Shown here: positions 34,002-43,591 of the stretch, one piece after another | Numbering within the stretch: the stretch's first letter is position 1 | How the letters are laid out: each line of letters starts with the position of its first letter | NCBI RefSeq assembly: GCF_001477625.1 | Contig: NZ_CP013692.1 | Span: 620,001 to 684,000, forward strand | DNA length: 64,000 bases | Direction of reading: 5' to 3' | DNA from: Paucibacter sp. KCTC 42545 | GTDB taxonomy: Bacteria > Pseudomonadota > Gammaproteobacteria > Burkholderiales > Burkholderiaceae_C | Program-made: the position numbers and the translations under genes | The notes under the pieces: generated by a model | Told to the model about the DNA's origin: nothing | The model's input: the letters and a program-made list of their open reading frames with translations, nothing else | The model's database searches: none

Positions 34002-35933
34002 ATGTTGAATGCTAAGAAATTCATTGCCGGCGCCGTGGCCATCGCGGCCCTGGCTGCCTTCCCGCTGATCTCCGGCAACCCGTACTACATCCATTTGGTC
34101 GAGACCATCATGATCTACGCGATCGTGCTGTTCGGCCTGGACATTGTGGTGGGCTACACGGGGCAGGTGTCGCTGGGCCATGCGGGCCTGTTCGGCATCG
34201 GCGCCTACACGGCCGGTGTGCTGGTGTTCAAGCTGGCGGCGCCACTGTGGATCACGCTGCCGGCGGCGATTCTGGTGACGGCGGGCTTTGGTGCCTTGCT
34301 GGCGTTGCCGGCGCTGCGGGTGATGGGGCCGTATCTGGCCATGGTCACTTTGGCCTTCGGCACCATCATTCAGATCCTCATCAACGAGATGACCTTCCTG
34401 ACCGAAGGCCCGATGGGCATCACGCTGACCAAGCCCAGCCTCTTCGGCCATCAGCTGGATGAGACCGAGTACTACTGGGTGGTGGCGGTGATGCTGCTGG
34501 CTTCGCTGGTGTTTGTGCACCGCGTGCTGCGCTCGCACCTGGGCCGGGCGTTTGAGGCCTTGCGTGGTAGCCCGGTGGCATCGGACTGCATGGGCGTGTC
34601 GGTGTATCTCTACAAGGTGTACGCCTTTGTGATCAGCGCGGGCCTAGCCGGTTTGGCGGGCGCGCTGTATGCCTACTCCGAGCAGTACATCTCGCCCAAT
34701 ACCTACAACTTTGAGCAGACGGTGCTGTTCCTGTTGGCCATCATCATGGGCGGACGCAAGACCCGCACAGGTGCGCTCTTAGGTGCGGCCATTATCGTGA
34801 TGCTGCCCAAGCTGCTGGATGACCTGGAGTTGTTCCGCATCGTCTCGGTGGTGCTGGCGGTGATTGTGATGGTGGCCTCGGGCGTGGCGCTCAAGCGTGG
34901 CAAGTCCACGCTGCAGGCGGCTGCCATTCCGGTGGTGGGCAGCGTGGCGCTGGCGGCGCTGTCCTTCAAGCTGCAGACCATGACGGACTGGCGCTTGTCG
35001 GTGTTCGGCCTGATCACCTTGTTCGTTGTGTACTACCTGCAAGACGGCATCGTCGGCTTTGTGCGCAACGCGCTGAACCTGCGCGGCCACGCCGCCAGCG
35101 ATGCGGATGACGCGGTCAACCTGCCCAACAAGGGCGATGCGCTGAGCCATCCCGGCGGCACCGCCGGTGACGAGTTGCTGCAAGCCAAGGAGATCCTGAT
35201 GCAGTTTGGCGGCCTGAAGGCGCTGAACAATGTGGACCTGTCGATCAAGCGCGGCACCATCCACGGCCTGATCGGCCCGAATGGCTCGGGCAAGAGCACG
35301 ATGATGAATGTGCTGACCGGCATCTACGTGCCCACCGCTGGCACCGTGAGCTTCGGTGGCCGCAGCCTGGGCGGGCGCACCTCGTCAGACATCGCGCTCT
35401 CGGGCATTGCGCGCACCTTCCAGAACGTGCAGCTCTTTGGTGAGATGAGCGCCTTGCAGAACGTGCTGGTCGGCCTGCATCACAGCTTCAAGAGCAATCT
35501 GCTCGATGTGGCCTTGCACCTGCCGCGTTACTTGCGTGAGAACCGCGAGAACACCGCGCGTGCGCTGGGCCTGCTGCGCTTTGTGGGCCTGGCCGACCTG
35601 GCCGGCGAAGAGGCCCGCAACCTGCCTTACGGCAAGCAGCGCCTGCTGGAAATTGCCCGCGCGCTGGCGCTGGACCCGCAACTGCTCTTGCTGGACGAGC
35701 CGGCGGCCGGCCTGACCGCGCCCGACATCAAGGAGCTGATCGCCATCATCCGCAAGATCCGCGAGCATGGCGTGACCGTGATCTTGATCGAGCACCATAT
35801 GGATGTGGTGATGAGCATGTGCGACACCGTCTCGGTGCTGGACTTCGGCCAGAAGATTGCCGAGGGCCTGCCCGCTGCGGTGCAAGCGGACGAAAAAGTC
35901 ATCGAGGCTTACCTCGGCGGCCAAGCCTCGTGA
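34002..35933 (+). CDS. Fused ABC permease and ATPase (LivM-LivG)
   Basis: A 643-residue fusion. Residues about 1-340 are a LivM-like permease (GYTGQVSLGHAGLFGIGAYTAG; EALRGSPVASDCMGV coupling helix). Residues about 385-643 are a LivG-like ATPase: Walker A GPNGSGKST, signature LPYGKQRLLEIARAL (degenerate LSGGQ, usual for LivG), Walker B LLLLDEPAAGL, and IEHHMDVVMSMCD. Such fusions are known in betaproteobacteria. The start follows the permease stop by 4 bases. Confidence 0.93.
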   Translation: MLNAKKFIAGAVAIAALAAFPLISGNPYYIHLVETIMIYAIVLFGLDIVVGYTGQVSLGHAGLFGIGAYTAGVLVFKLAAPLWITLPAAILVTAGFGALLALPALRVMGPYLAMVTLAFGTIIQILINEMTFLTEGPMGITLTKPSLFGHQLDETEYYWVVAVMLLASLVFVHRVLRSHLGRAFEALRGSPVASDCMGVSVYLYKVYAFVISAGLAGLAGALYAYSEQYISPNTYNFEQTVLFLLAIIMGGRKTRTGALLGAAIIVMLPKLLDDLELFRIVSVVLAVIVMVASGVALKRGKSTLQAAAIPVVGSVALAALSFKLQTMTDWRLSVFGLITLFVVYYLQDGIVGFVRNALNLRGHAASDADDAVNLPNKGDALSHPGGTAGDELLQAKEILMQFGGLKALNNVDLSIKRGTIHGLIGPNGSGKSTMMNVLTGIYVPTAGTVSFGGRSLGGRTSSDIALSGIARTFQNVQLFGEMSALQNVLVGLHHSFKSNLLDVALHLPRYLRENRENTARALGLLRFVGLADLAGEEARNLPYGKQRLLEIARALALDPQLLLLDEPAAGLTAPDIKELIAIIRKIREHGVTVILIEHHMDVVMSMCDTVSVLDFGQKIAEGLPAAVQADEKVIEAYLGGQAS

Positions 35934-35950
35934 GTTGAAGGACTTCTGAC

Positions 35951-36673
35951 ATGCTTGAAATCAAGAACCTCAGCGCCGGCTACGGCAAGGTGCAAGTGCT
36001 GCACGGCATTTCCATGCACGTACCCAAGGGCAAGGTCGTTACGCTGATCGGCTCCAACGGCGCCGGCAAGACCACCACCATGCGTGCCGTTAGCGGCATG
36101 ATCGCGCCCACGGCGGGTGAGATCAGCCTGAACGGCAAGCGCATCGACGGTATGGAGTCCTACGACATCGCCCGCCGCGGCCTGGCCCATTCACCCGAAG
36201 GCCGGCGCGTGTTTGCCACCATGACGGTGACCGACAACCTCCGCCTGGGCGCCTTCCCGCGCTACACCGGCAGCCGGCCCAAGGGCGATGTGGCGGCCGA
36301 TCTGGAACGCGCGATGGAACTCTTTCCGCGCCTGAAAGAGCGCCGCGAGCAACTCGCCGGCACGCTCTCAGGTGGCGAGCAGCAAATGCTGGCCATGGCC
36401 CGCGCCACGATGTTGAACCCGGACGTTATGTTGTTGGACGAGCCATCGATGGGCTTGGCGCCGATTCTGGTGGCGGAAGTCTTTCGCATCATCGCGCGGC
36501 TCAAGGAGCAGGGCGTGACCATGCTGCTGGTCGAACAATTCGCCGCAGCCGCGTTAGGCGTGGCCGACTACGGCTATGTGCTGGAAAACGGCCGCATCTC
36601 CCTGCACGGCCCGGCAGAAAAGCTGCGTGATGACCCGGCGGTGAAGGCGGCGTATTTGGGCGGCGGTCACTGA
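35951..36673 (+). CDS. livF: Branched-chain amino acid ABC transporter ATPase (LivF-like)
   Basis: A 240-residue LivF-type ATPase: GSNGAGKTTTMRAVSGM Walker A, LSGGEQQMLAMARA signature, VMLLDEPSMGLAP Walker B, and LLVEQFAAAALGVADYGYVLE switch region. It starts 17 bases after the fused subunit, completing the transporter. It ends against a convergent gene with only 6 bases between stop codons. Confidence 0.94.
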   Translation: MLEIKNLSAGYGKVQVLHGISMHVPKGKVVTLIGSNGAGKTTTMRAVSGMIAPTAGEISLNGKRIDGMESYDIARRGLAHSPEGRRVFATMTVTDNLRLGAFPRYTGSRPKGDVAADLERAMELFPRLKERREQLAGTLSGGEQQMLAMARATMLNPDVMLLDEPSMGLAPILVAEVFRIIARLKEQGVTMLLVEQFAAAALGVADYGYVLENGRISLHGPAEKLRDDPAVKAAYLGGGH

Positions 36674-36679
36674 GGGGAT

Positions 36680-37525
36680 TCAAGGCTTGGGCCGGCCTCC
36701 CGGCGGCCCCAGAAGCATCTTCACAGCGCGCCAGCAACTGCCGGCGTGCCATAGGTCTCGGGCCAAGGCCACCCAGGCGTGGGTGGCGATGTGAACGGGG
36801 TTGTGGCTGAGCAGCGGAGGGTTCAGCCCATAGCGGATGGCGATATCGGCCCGCTCTTCCACAAAGCTGCCGAACAAGCGGTCAAACACGATCAGCACGC
36901 CGCCGAAATTGGCGTCTAGGTATTCGGTATTGCTGCCGTGGTGCACGCGGTGGTGAGAGGGCGTGTTGAAGACCCACTCAAGCGGCCCCAGCTTGGGTAT
37001 CCAGCTGGCGTGCAGCCAGAACTGATAGAGCAGATTGGCCGCCACCGCCGCCGCCACAGCCATCGGTGCAAAGCCCAGCCAGATCAAGGGCGCAAAGAAT
37101 ACCGCCGTGCCGCTGAGCTTGCCGGTCCAGCCCAGGCGTACCGCGGCGCAGAGGTTGAGCTCGTTGGATGAATGATGCACCGCATGCGTGGCCCAGAACC
37201 AGCGCACGCGGTGGGCTGCGCGGTGGTAGCCGTAGTAGCAGAACTCTTGTCCGATAAAGAGCAGCAGGTAGGCCTGCGGTCCGGCCAGTTCAAGCGTCTG
37301 CAGCCGGTTCACATAGGCCCAGTTCAGCAGCGGCGCAGCCAAGGTCAGGCCGAGTCCATCGATCAAGCGACGGCCCGCAAAATCGGCCATGGACGCTGCA
37401 AAAGCCCGCCAGTCGTAGGGCAGCTGCAGCACATAGCTGCGCAGCAGGCCCTCCAGGCTCGCGCAGAACAAGACCAAGCCGGCCAGGGCTAGCAACCAGG
37501 GCAAGGCTTCGGGCACAAGGTCCAT
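36680..37525 (-). CDS. Sterol desaturase/fatty acid hydroxylase family protein
   Basis: A 281-residue integral membrane di-iron oxygenase of the fatty acid hydroxylase superfamily. The three His boxes are present: HRAAH, HAVHHSS and HHRVHHG. About five hydrophobic segments surround them. Family members hydroxylate or desaturate lipids, sterols or carotenoids; the substrate here is unknown. ATG 37525 has AAGGGG 6 bases upstream, better than upstream in-frame starts. It stands alone. Confidence 0.9.
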   Translation of the reverse strand: MDLVPEALPWLLALAGLVLFCASLEGLLRSYVLQLPYDWRAFAASMADFAGRRLIDGLGLTLAAPLLNWAYVNRLQTLELAGPQAYLLLFIGQEFCYYGYHRAAHRVRWFWATHAVHHSSNELNLCAAVRLGWTGKLSGTAVFFAPLIWLGFAPMAVAAAVAANLLYQFWLHASWIPKLGPLEWVFNTPSHHRVHHGSNTEYLDANFGGVLIVFDRLFGSFVEERADIAIRYGLNPPLLSHNPVHIATHAWVALARDLWHAGSCWRAVKMLLGPPGGRPKP

Positions 37526-37625
37526 GGCGTCCCCTTGTTGGCATTGAATGCCGCGCTTCGGCGTCGGACCTGCAGCCCTGTGCAATGGCCATGCACCCTG
37601 AAGTCGGGCGCATGGCGCTCATCCA

Positions 37626-39521
37626 TCAGGGCATGGGCGTGTGGTCTTTGCAGGGCGGCTTGGCAAAGGCATCGACGACACCGGTGATGCCGCTCGGGTC
37701 CACCGAGGTGATGATGATGGTGTCGAGATCCTTGATCAAGTCGGAGATGTAGAACAGCATCTGCCGCGCCGCCCATTCACGGGCGATGTGCCGATAGTCG
37801 GCCGAATCTCGTGGGTACCTGGCGGCAATCTTGGCCTCGATGTCGGTGCTCGAAATCGAAGCCAAATTCTTCTCTGCCAGGTTCATGAAATTGTTGATGT
37901 TGCTCGACAGCGCGACGGTGGCACTCGCCAACTTCTCAGCGGTGTCGGCAATTTTGTAGGCCTCTTTGGCGGTCATCGCCCCAACCTTGGCCTCGCCCAT
38001 CGCGCCCGCCGTGGCAAAGCTGCCAATCATCATGGCCGTGCTGACCACCATATTGCTGATGGTGTTGACGCATTGGTTGGCGTTGCTGGCGCAAGCTGCC
38101 GCGCCGCAATCGGCGAGGCCCGAGGCGCAACGCTGGTTGCAGTTGGTGACGTTGCACTGATAGCCATCGCGGGGTTTGAGATAGCACAGACCGGCTTGCA
38201 ACTCGCGATTGGACTTGCACGATTTCAGCAAGCTGCCGGCGCCGTTTTGATACGAGGGCTTGTTGAGCCAGCAGGTGGCAATCCGGTCACCGGTATAGCC
38301 CTCGTCGCAGCTGTTCATCGCCCAGGCCCAGCAGGTGCCCAACGCGTCTCGCGCCGTGCAGTGGTTGCCCGGCTGGTAGGAGAGCTTGCGGTCGCTCCAG
38401 CACACCGACCCGACGGGGTGGTAGCCGCTGCGGCAGTTGGAATAGCACAGAGCGCCGTCCTGATACTGGCCGTCGGCACAACCGGGCAAGATGCCAACAC
38501 CTCGGTCGTAGGCAGCGGTCTTGTAGCAGAACGGGGTGCTGCTGATCGAGGTTTCGCCCTGAATCCAGTTGACGATCGTCGTCACCTGCCCAGCGCTCAA
38601 GGTTTGGTCCTTGACATAGGTGGTGGGCTTGTCGGCCAGGCCCTGCGGCCAGTTGTTGGCCACGACGCTGCTGGTGCTCCAGTACTGGAACACATTTCCG
38701 GCATCGCAGGTCTGAAGGACGACGCCGGTCCCTTTTTGACTCAGGCACAGGCCGCTGGGCGACACAATGCTGGAGTTGCTGCCACGCTTCCACTTCTGAT
38801 TGGGTGCGGGCGGCACACCGGTCTCGCCACAACTGCCCAGGCCGACGGCGGAGCCCGCATCGCCCGATGTCGTCAGGCAATAGCCATTCAACACGATGGC
38901 GCCCTGGTTGGTGAAGCGAAAGTACTCGCTCTTTGCCGTCCCCGTACATGCCGACACGTTCAACTTGCTGGTCGAGAGCGGCGATGTGAAATCCACCTGC
39001 TGCAAGCAGTTGCGCGTGCTGCTCCTGACCTGGGTCTTGCTGGCGTCGGCCAAATCGACGGGTAAGGGGTTGGCCAAGCTCCACTTCTGGTTGGCTGCCG
39101 TGGCCGAGCACAGCGCGAGTTCGGCGCTCAGCACGCCTGGCTTCACAGTGCCCACCAACTGCCATGACAAGCACATGGCCGACATCGCCCGGGATTGGCT
39201 GAGTTGCAGTTGATTGCCGCCGGGGCGGCTCCAGTAGGTGCTGGCGTTGCCGGTGGACAGCGCGGTGCTGAAGCTGACCGTCTTGCTCGCAAACAGATTG
39301 CCCTGCAAATAGCGCTTGCCGTCGCTGCCGGGCAGATAGACCGTGTCGTCAGCGCCGAAGACGAAGCGCTGCTCGGTCTTGCCGCATGGGCTGAGAACGC
39401 CGCTGCTGTCCAGGCATTGGCCATTGCTGGCAACGACGTTGTAGGAGGTATCAGCGGCGTGCGCCGACGCGAAGGCGCCGGTCGTCAGCAGCGTGATCAA
39501 GAAGCGAGAAAACCAATTCAT
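37626..39521 (-). CDS. Large secreted Cys-rich protein with beta-trefoil (ricin-type) N-terminal region
   Basis: A 631-residue exported protein. Signal peptide about residues 1-22 (ASAHA). Residues about 25-290 hold repeated NQKW/QYW and C-T--G-C patterns, the QxW-like motifs of ricin-type beta-trefoil lectins (perhaps two). Residues about 330-480 are a Cys-rich stretch with repeated GYH/GYT--CW and C--GYx patterns, including VGSVCWSD. Residues about 485-560 contain a hydrophobic/small-residue helix region (NMVVSTAMMIGSFATAGAMG), then a helical C-terminus. It is encoded 34 bases downstream of a DsbA/ScsC-like gene, its probable folding partner. A lectin, adhesin or membrane-active toxin are options; none is proven. 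Confidence 0.75.
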   Translation of the reverse strand: MNWFSRFLITLLTTGAFASAHAADTSYNVVASNGQCLDSSGVLSPCGKTEQRFVFGADDTVYLPGSDGKRYLQGNLFASKTVSFSTALSTGNASTYWSRPGGNQLQLSQSRAMSAMCLSWQLVGTVKPGVLSAELALCSATAANQKWSLANPLPVDLADASKTQVRSSTRNCLQQVDFTSPLSTSKLNVSACTGTAKSEYFRFTNQGAIVLNGYCLTTSGDAGSAVGLGSCGETGVPPAPNQKWKRGSNSSIVSPSGLCLSQKGTGVVLQTCDAGNVFQYWSTSSVVANNWPQGLADKPTTYVKDQTLSAGQVTTIVNWIQGETSISSTPFCYKTAAYDRGVGILPGCADGQYQDGALCYSNCRSGYHPVGSVCWSDRKLSYQPGNHCTARDALGTCWAWAMNSCDEGYTGDRIATCWLNKPSYQNGAGSLLKSCKSNRELQAGLCYLKPRDGYQCNVTNCNQRCASGLADCGAAACASNANQCVNTISNMVVSTAMMIGSFATAGAMGEAKVGAMTAKEAYKIADTAEKLASATVALSSNINNFMNLAEKNLASISSTDIEAKIAARYPRDSADYRHIAREWAARQMLFYISDLIKDLDTIIITSVDPSGITGVVDAFAKPPCKDHTPMP

Positions 39522-39555
39522 GGTGATGACTCCGATGAGGGCAAGAGGGTGACGA

Positions 39556-40380
39556 TCAAGTGGGGCGCGCCACGCGGCGGATTTCAGCCCCCGGCTTGCT
39601 TCCCGCCTTGGCTGACTTGGCAGACTGAGCTCGCCGTGCCGCGTCGATCGCTGCGGCGAGTTGCTCGGTGCCGACGGCCCCCCGAAACATCACATCGCCG
39701 ACGACGATGGCCGGCGTGCCCTGGATACCCAGCCGCTCCGACAGCACGCGTACCTCACCGAGCTGGCGGTTCACTGCCACCACGTCCACCGGTTTGAGGC
39801 CGAACTGGCGGCTGATGGCCTGCAGGCTGGCGGCGTCAATGGCATCAGCGCTCAGCAAGGCCTTGTGCACCTGCTGCGCCGTGGCGCCCTGGCCTGCCGA
39901 CAAGGCCAGCTGCGCCGCCGCAATCGACTCAGGCCCGAGGATGGGCAGGTGCTTGACCAGCACGCGCAGCTGACTATCGCGCTGGATCAAGGCCTCGATG
40001 CTGGGGGCCAGCTTCTTGCAGTAGCCGCAGTGGTAATCGATGAACTCCACCAGCGTCACATCGCCGGCCGGGTTGCCTAAGACCGTGGCGTCGGATGCGT
40101 CGGCAATGGCTTTGGCAGAAGCGGCGAGGGCCTTGCTTTCCTGCTGGGCATGGCCAGCCAGCTCGCGGCGCTGCAACTCGTCCAGCGCTTCGCGCACCAG
40201 CTCGGGCCGGCTCTTGAGCAGCTTGATGACGACTTGCTCGATGGCCTGAGTGGATGGGGCTGAATTGGCTGGCGCGCCGGTCTGCGCGATGGCCGCGCCG
40301 CCCGGCAGCGCCAAGCTCAGCGCCGCCAGCAAGGGCGCGCTCAGCCTGCGCGCGGCAGGGCTTGTTGAAAGTGAAAGCAT
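39556..40380 (-). CDS. Periplasmic DsbA/ScsC-like thiol oxidoreductase
   Basis: A 274-residue exported thioredoxin-fold protein. A signal peptide (about residues 1-32) is followed by a helical N-terminal region (QVVIKLLKSRPELVREALDELQRRE) like the ScsC N-domain that drives oligomerisation. The active site C118-G-Y-C121 is in FIDYHCGYCKKL, and the cis-Pro loop in IQGTPAIVVGD. It resembles disulfide isomerase/oxidase proteins. AGGAG precedes ATG 40380. It is the first gene of a two-gene unit with the Cys-rich protein, implying a dedicated folding role. Confidence 0.9.
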   Translation of the reverse strand: MLSLSTSPAARRLSAPLLAALSLALPGGAAIAQTGAPANSAPSTQAIEQVVIKLLKSRPELVREALDELQRRELAGHAQQESKALAASAKAIADASDATVLGNPAGDVTLVEFIDYHCGYCKKLAPSIEALIQRDSQLRVLVKHLPILGPESIAAAQLALSAGQGATAQQVHKALLSADAIDAASLQAISRQFGLKPVDVVAVNRQLGEVRVLSERLGIQGTPAIVVGDVMFRGAVGTEQLAAAIDAARRAQSAKSAKAGSKPGAEIRRVARPT

Positions 40381-40417
40381 GGCAGCTCCTGGCTGGCAAG
40401 GGTTGTCTGGGATGGAT

Positions 40418-40434
40418 GGGCCGGCTGCCGGCCC
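40418..40434. terminator. GC-rich hairpin upstream of the DsbA-like gene
   Basis: GGGCCGG-CTG-CCGGCCC is a perfect 7-bp stem between the PEP-CTERM gene's stop and the DsbA-like gene's start. No T-run; it may terminate the PEP-CTERM transcript. Confidence 0.4.
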
Positions 40435-40456
40435 TGGACTTCAACTGAGCATCAGC

Positions 40457-43400
40457 TCAGCTCAGCTTGCGGCGGCGCCAAGCCAGCATCACCAGCCCGG
40501 CCAACATCAAGGCATAGCTCTCGGGCTCGGGCACCGCAGCGGCCACCACCTTGATTTCGCCGTTCGTGTAGAGCTGGCTGTAGTCCAAGGCCGTCCCCGC
40601 AGCGAGCTTGAAACCGCTGGCATCGATGTCGGCGAAAGTTCCGGTCACCGTGCCCCAGTCCAGCAGGTCAAAGCTCTGGCCCTTTTGCGCCACAAAGCCG
40701 TTCCAAGAAGTCAGCTTGAGCGTGCCGTTCAGGCTCAGATTGCCGGCCACGATGTACTTGTCAAAGCTGCTGTTCTTGAACGCCTCATCGCTGCCGCAGC
40801 GCAAGGTGCAAGCGGTGATGCCGCCAATCTCGGCCAAGTAGGTGCTGCTGTCGCCGAACTCCACATCGCCCTCATCGCTGCCCAGGCCCGGCGATGCACC
40901 CACAGTCAGCGTGCCTTCGAATCGCTTGGCGCCCGCCCCGCTGAACTTGGCGCCGGTGCGCTGTTGAACGGTGCCGAAAAAGGTCGCGACCGAGCCGGTC
41001 GACACGCGCAGTTCGGCGCCGTTTTGCACATCCACATTGCCGTAGAAGGTGCTATTGCTATTGCCAGAAAGAATGATCTGGCTGGCAGCGGTGCTGAGCA
41101 CGTCAGCGTAGATCGTCGAGTTGCCGCCGCTCAGCAAAACCTTGCCGTTATTGCTGAGCAGGCCGCTGCGCACTTCACCGAAACCGCTGATCACGCCGGA
41201 GGCCTGATTGAGCAGGGACTTGCCGTTGTTGTCGAAGCTGCCGCCGGCGAGCTGGATCTTGCCCATGTTCGGCTGCAGGCCCTGGGTCAGGAGCAGGGTC
41301 GCGTCGCGGCCCACGGTCAGCGTACCGCCGTTGCTCACCGCAGCGGCGAGCGTCAAGGTGCCGCCCTTGGCGCTGACAAAGCCTTGGTTGTTGATGGCAT
41401 TGCCGATCTGGCCCAGACCTTCGATGCGGCCCGTGTTGTCGATCGCCCCGCCACTCAGACTGGCGATGGGCGAAGTCAAGAGGATCTGGCCGCCGTTGGC
41501 AAAGCTCTTGTCGATGGCGAGCTTGCCGCCATCGACGATCAGGCTGCCCTGGTTGGCAAACTTGGCGCTGATGACGCCATTGCCGCTGATCGTGCCGCTC
41601 GCCTCATTGCTCAGGACGCTGGTGGCATCAAAAGCGCCGATGCTGGCGCCGGCCAAGGTCAGCAAGCCCTGGTTATTCAGGTTGCTTGATCTCAGTTGGA
41701 GGGCGCCGCCCCTGCTCAAGGCCCAAACGCCGGTATTGACGTTGCTGCCTGAATTGGCCAGTTCAACATAGTCACCCTGGTCAAACCGGCCACTGTTGGT
41801 GAAGCCTGCCTGAGCCGCGTTGGCGCGGATAGTGCCCGAGCCGGTCATGGTGCCGGCGTTGAGCACGGCGCCGTTCACCGAGCCGCCGTCCAGCATCAGG
41901 CGCCCGTAGTTCTTGACGGTGTTGGCCGCCAGGCTGCTGGCGCGGCCCACGGTGGCGGAGGCATTCACATCCATTTGGAAATCAATCGCCTGCAGCGCCC
42001 CTCCTGCGAAGGTGAGGCTATCGCCCGCGCCCACACGGATTTGGGCGTCACCCTTGAGGATCTGGCCGGCGCTGAGCACCATGTCGTGGCCCAGGAAGTC
42101 GCCCGTGGCGTAGTTCGACTTGAAATTGAGCGTGCCGGACTCCCAGTTCAAGCTGCCGGCTATCTTGCCCGACCCCAGCTTGAGGAGGCCGCCCTGCAGA
42201 TTGACGACGCCAAGATTGTTAATCACCAGTTGCCCGACATCGACAACGCCGCCGTCCAGAACATCCAGCCGGCCGGCACCATCGGCGCCCACGGTGATGG
42301 CCTGAGCCACGCTCAAAAGCGCGCCGCTGCCTGCCACCGCAGCCACGAAGCTGGAGTCTCCTGCCAGCCCCATCGTCATCGAATTCAAGACTTGAAACTT
42401 GGCGCCGTTGGACACGTTCAGAAGGCCCGCGTTGCCCTCGACGAAGCCGGTTTTCAATGTGGTTCCAAGTCCTGTCGCTTCAATGACGCCAAAACCGCCA
42501 TTGCCTTTTTGACCCATAAAAAGGGCGTTGATGTCGGCAGCGGCGCCATTGCTGAGCTGCATCAGCCCATTGCCTTGGCCGCCCAGATAGAGGCCTCTTT
42601 GGTCTGTGTTTGCCTTGAATAGCGTGCCCTTGTCCTTGACCGTGATGCTGAAATTCACATTGGTCTGGCCGGAGCCCATATTGCCGGTGGTGGTGAAGGT
42701 GCCACCGCCCGAGACGATCAAGTCGCTGTTGCTGAGTGCCACATTGCCAGCCTCGAAGCTCGAGCCGGCGCCGTCCACCGTCATCTTTGCGGTCCCGGTC
42801 CTACCCAAGGTCAGGTTCTTGCTGGAGGCGCTGGCGCCGGAGTCGATCAGCAAGGTGCCGCTGCCGACGTCGCCCAGGTTCAGTTCTGTGCCGACGAGCA
42901 AGCTGCTGCCCACGCCTTGCACCTGGATGGAGCCGCTGCTGGTCGGGAAGCCGCCGCTAACGGTGAAGGTCCCCGCTGTGCTGTAGCTGCTGCCGGAATT
43001 GATGGTCAAGCCGACGGTCGAATTGGCGTCGTCACTGATGGAGGCGGAGGCGAAATTCTTGTAGACGACCTTGTTGGACAGTGTCAGATTCCTTCGCTGG
43101 ATCATGTCACCGGTGATGAGCATGCCGGCCGTGCCGCCGTCCCAGGTCTGATCCGCTTGGATGGCGAAGCCCACCTTGCTTCCCCAATCAATCGTTTGCA
43201 CCTTGCTGCTCTTGTTGACAATGCCGTTGTCGAGGTTCCAAAGGGTGTTGCTCGCGCCCTGAAGCGTGAAGGCGTTCGCACCCACGTCAAAGACAACTTG
43301 GTTGCAGCAGGAAAACAGGTCACTCACGACCGTCGTGAAAGTCGATGTGCCGAAGTGGATGACGTCGCTACGGCCGGGTGGGCGGAAGCTCGGCGTCCAA

Positions 43401-43591
43401 TTCTGGGCATTGCTCATGTTTTGCGTGCCCGACCCTGCGCCGCCCTTCCAGGTGAAGTCATTGGCTTGCGCAAGGCCCGCGCTGCACATCGCTGCAATGG
43501 CCAAGCAGGTGGGCAACACACGCAGCTTGCCTGCTGCTATGTGCCGCGACGGTTTTGCTTGATGAGGAATGGGCCATGCGTGCTTGTTCAT
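40457..43591 (-). CDS. Large PEP-CTERM surface protein with T5SS/PEP-CTERM-associated repeats
   Basis: A 1044-residue secreted protein. Signal peptide about residues 1-39 (ending GLAQA-ND). The body consists of beta-helix-like repeats rich in G-L-N-N, GSGTL and ASGxIS patterns, matching the T5SS/PEP-CTERM-associated repeat class found on autotransporter-like and PEP-CTERM proteins. The C-terminus has VPEPESYALMLAGL, a hydrophobic helix, and RRRKLS, a complete sorting signal for exosortase. ATG 43591 has GGGA upstream. It is probably a surface or biofilm matrix protein. A two-component system is divergently encoded next to it. Confidence 0.88.
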   Translation of the reverse strand: MNKHAWPIPHQAKPSRHIAAGKLRVLPTCLAIAAMCSAGLAQANDFTWKGGAGSGTQNMSNAQNWTPSFRPPGRSDVIHFGTSTFTTVVSDLFSCCNQVVFDVGANAFTLQGASNTLWNLDNGIVNKSSKVQTIDWGSKVGFAIQADQTWDGGTAGMLITGDMIQRRNLTLSNKVVYKNFASASISDDANSTVGLTINSGSSYSTAGTFTVSGGFPTSSGSIQVQGVGSSLLVGTELNLGDVGSGTLLIDSGASASSKNLTLGRTGTAKMTVDGAGSSFEAGNVALSNSDLIVSGGGTFTTTGNMGSGQTNVNFSITVKDKGTLFKANTDQRGLYLGGQGNGLMQLSNGAAADINALFMGQKGNGGFGVIEATGLGTTLKTGFVEGNAGLLNVSNGAKFQVLNSMTMGLAGDSSFVAAVAGSGALLSVAQAITVGADGAGRLDVLDGGVVDVGQLVINNLGVVNLQGGLLKLGSGKIAGSLNWESGTLNFKSNYATGDFLGHDMVLSAGQILKGDAQIRVGAGDSLTFAGGALQAIDFQMDVNASATVGRASSLAANTVKNYGRLMLDGGSVNGAVLNAGTMTGSGTIRANAAQAGFTNSGRFDQGDYVELANSGSNVNTGVWALSRGGALQLRSSNLNNQGLLTLAGASIGAFDATSVLSNEASGTISGNGVISAKFANQGSLIVDGGKLAIDKSFANGGQILLTSPIASLSGGAIDNTGRIEGLGQIGNAINNQGFVSAKGGTLTLAAAVSNGGTLTVGRDATLLLTQGLQPNMGKIQLAGGSFDNNGKSLLNQASGVISGFGEVRSGLLSNNGKVLLSGGNSTIYADVLSTAASQIILSGNSNSTFYGNVDVQNGAELRVSTGSVATFFGTVQQRTGAKFSGAGAKRFEGTLTVGASPGLGSDEGDVEFGDSSTYLAEIGGITACTLRCGSDEAFKNSSFDKYIVAGNLSLNGTLKLTSWNGFVAQKGQSFDLLDWGTVTGTFADIDASGFKLAAGTALDYSQLYTNGEIKVVAAAVPEPESYALMLAGLVMLAWRRRKLS

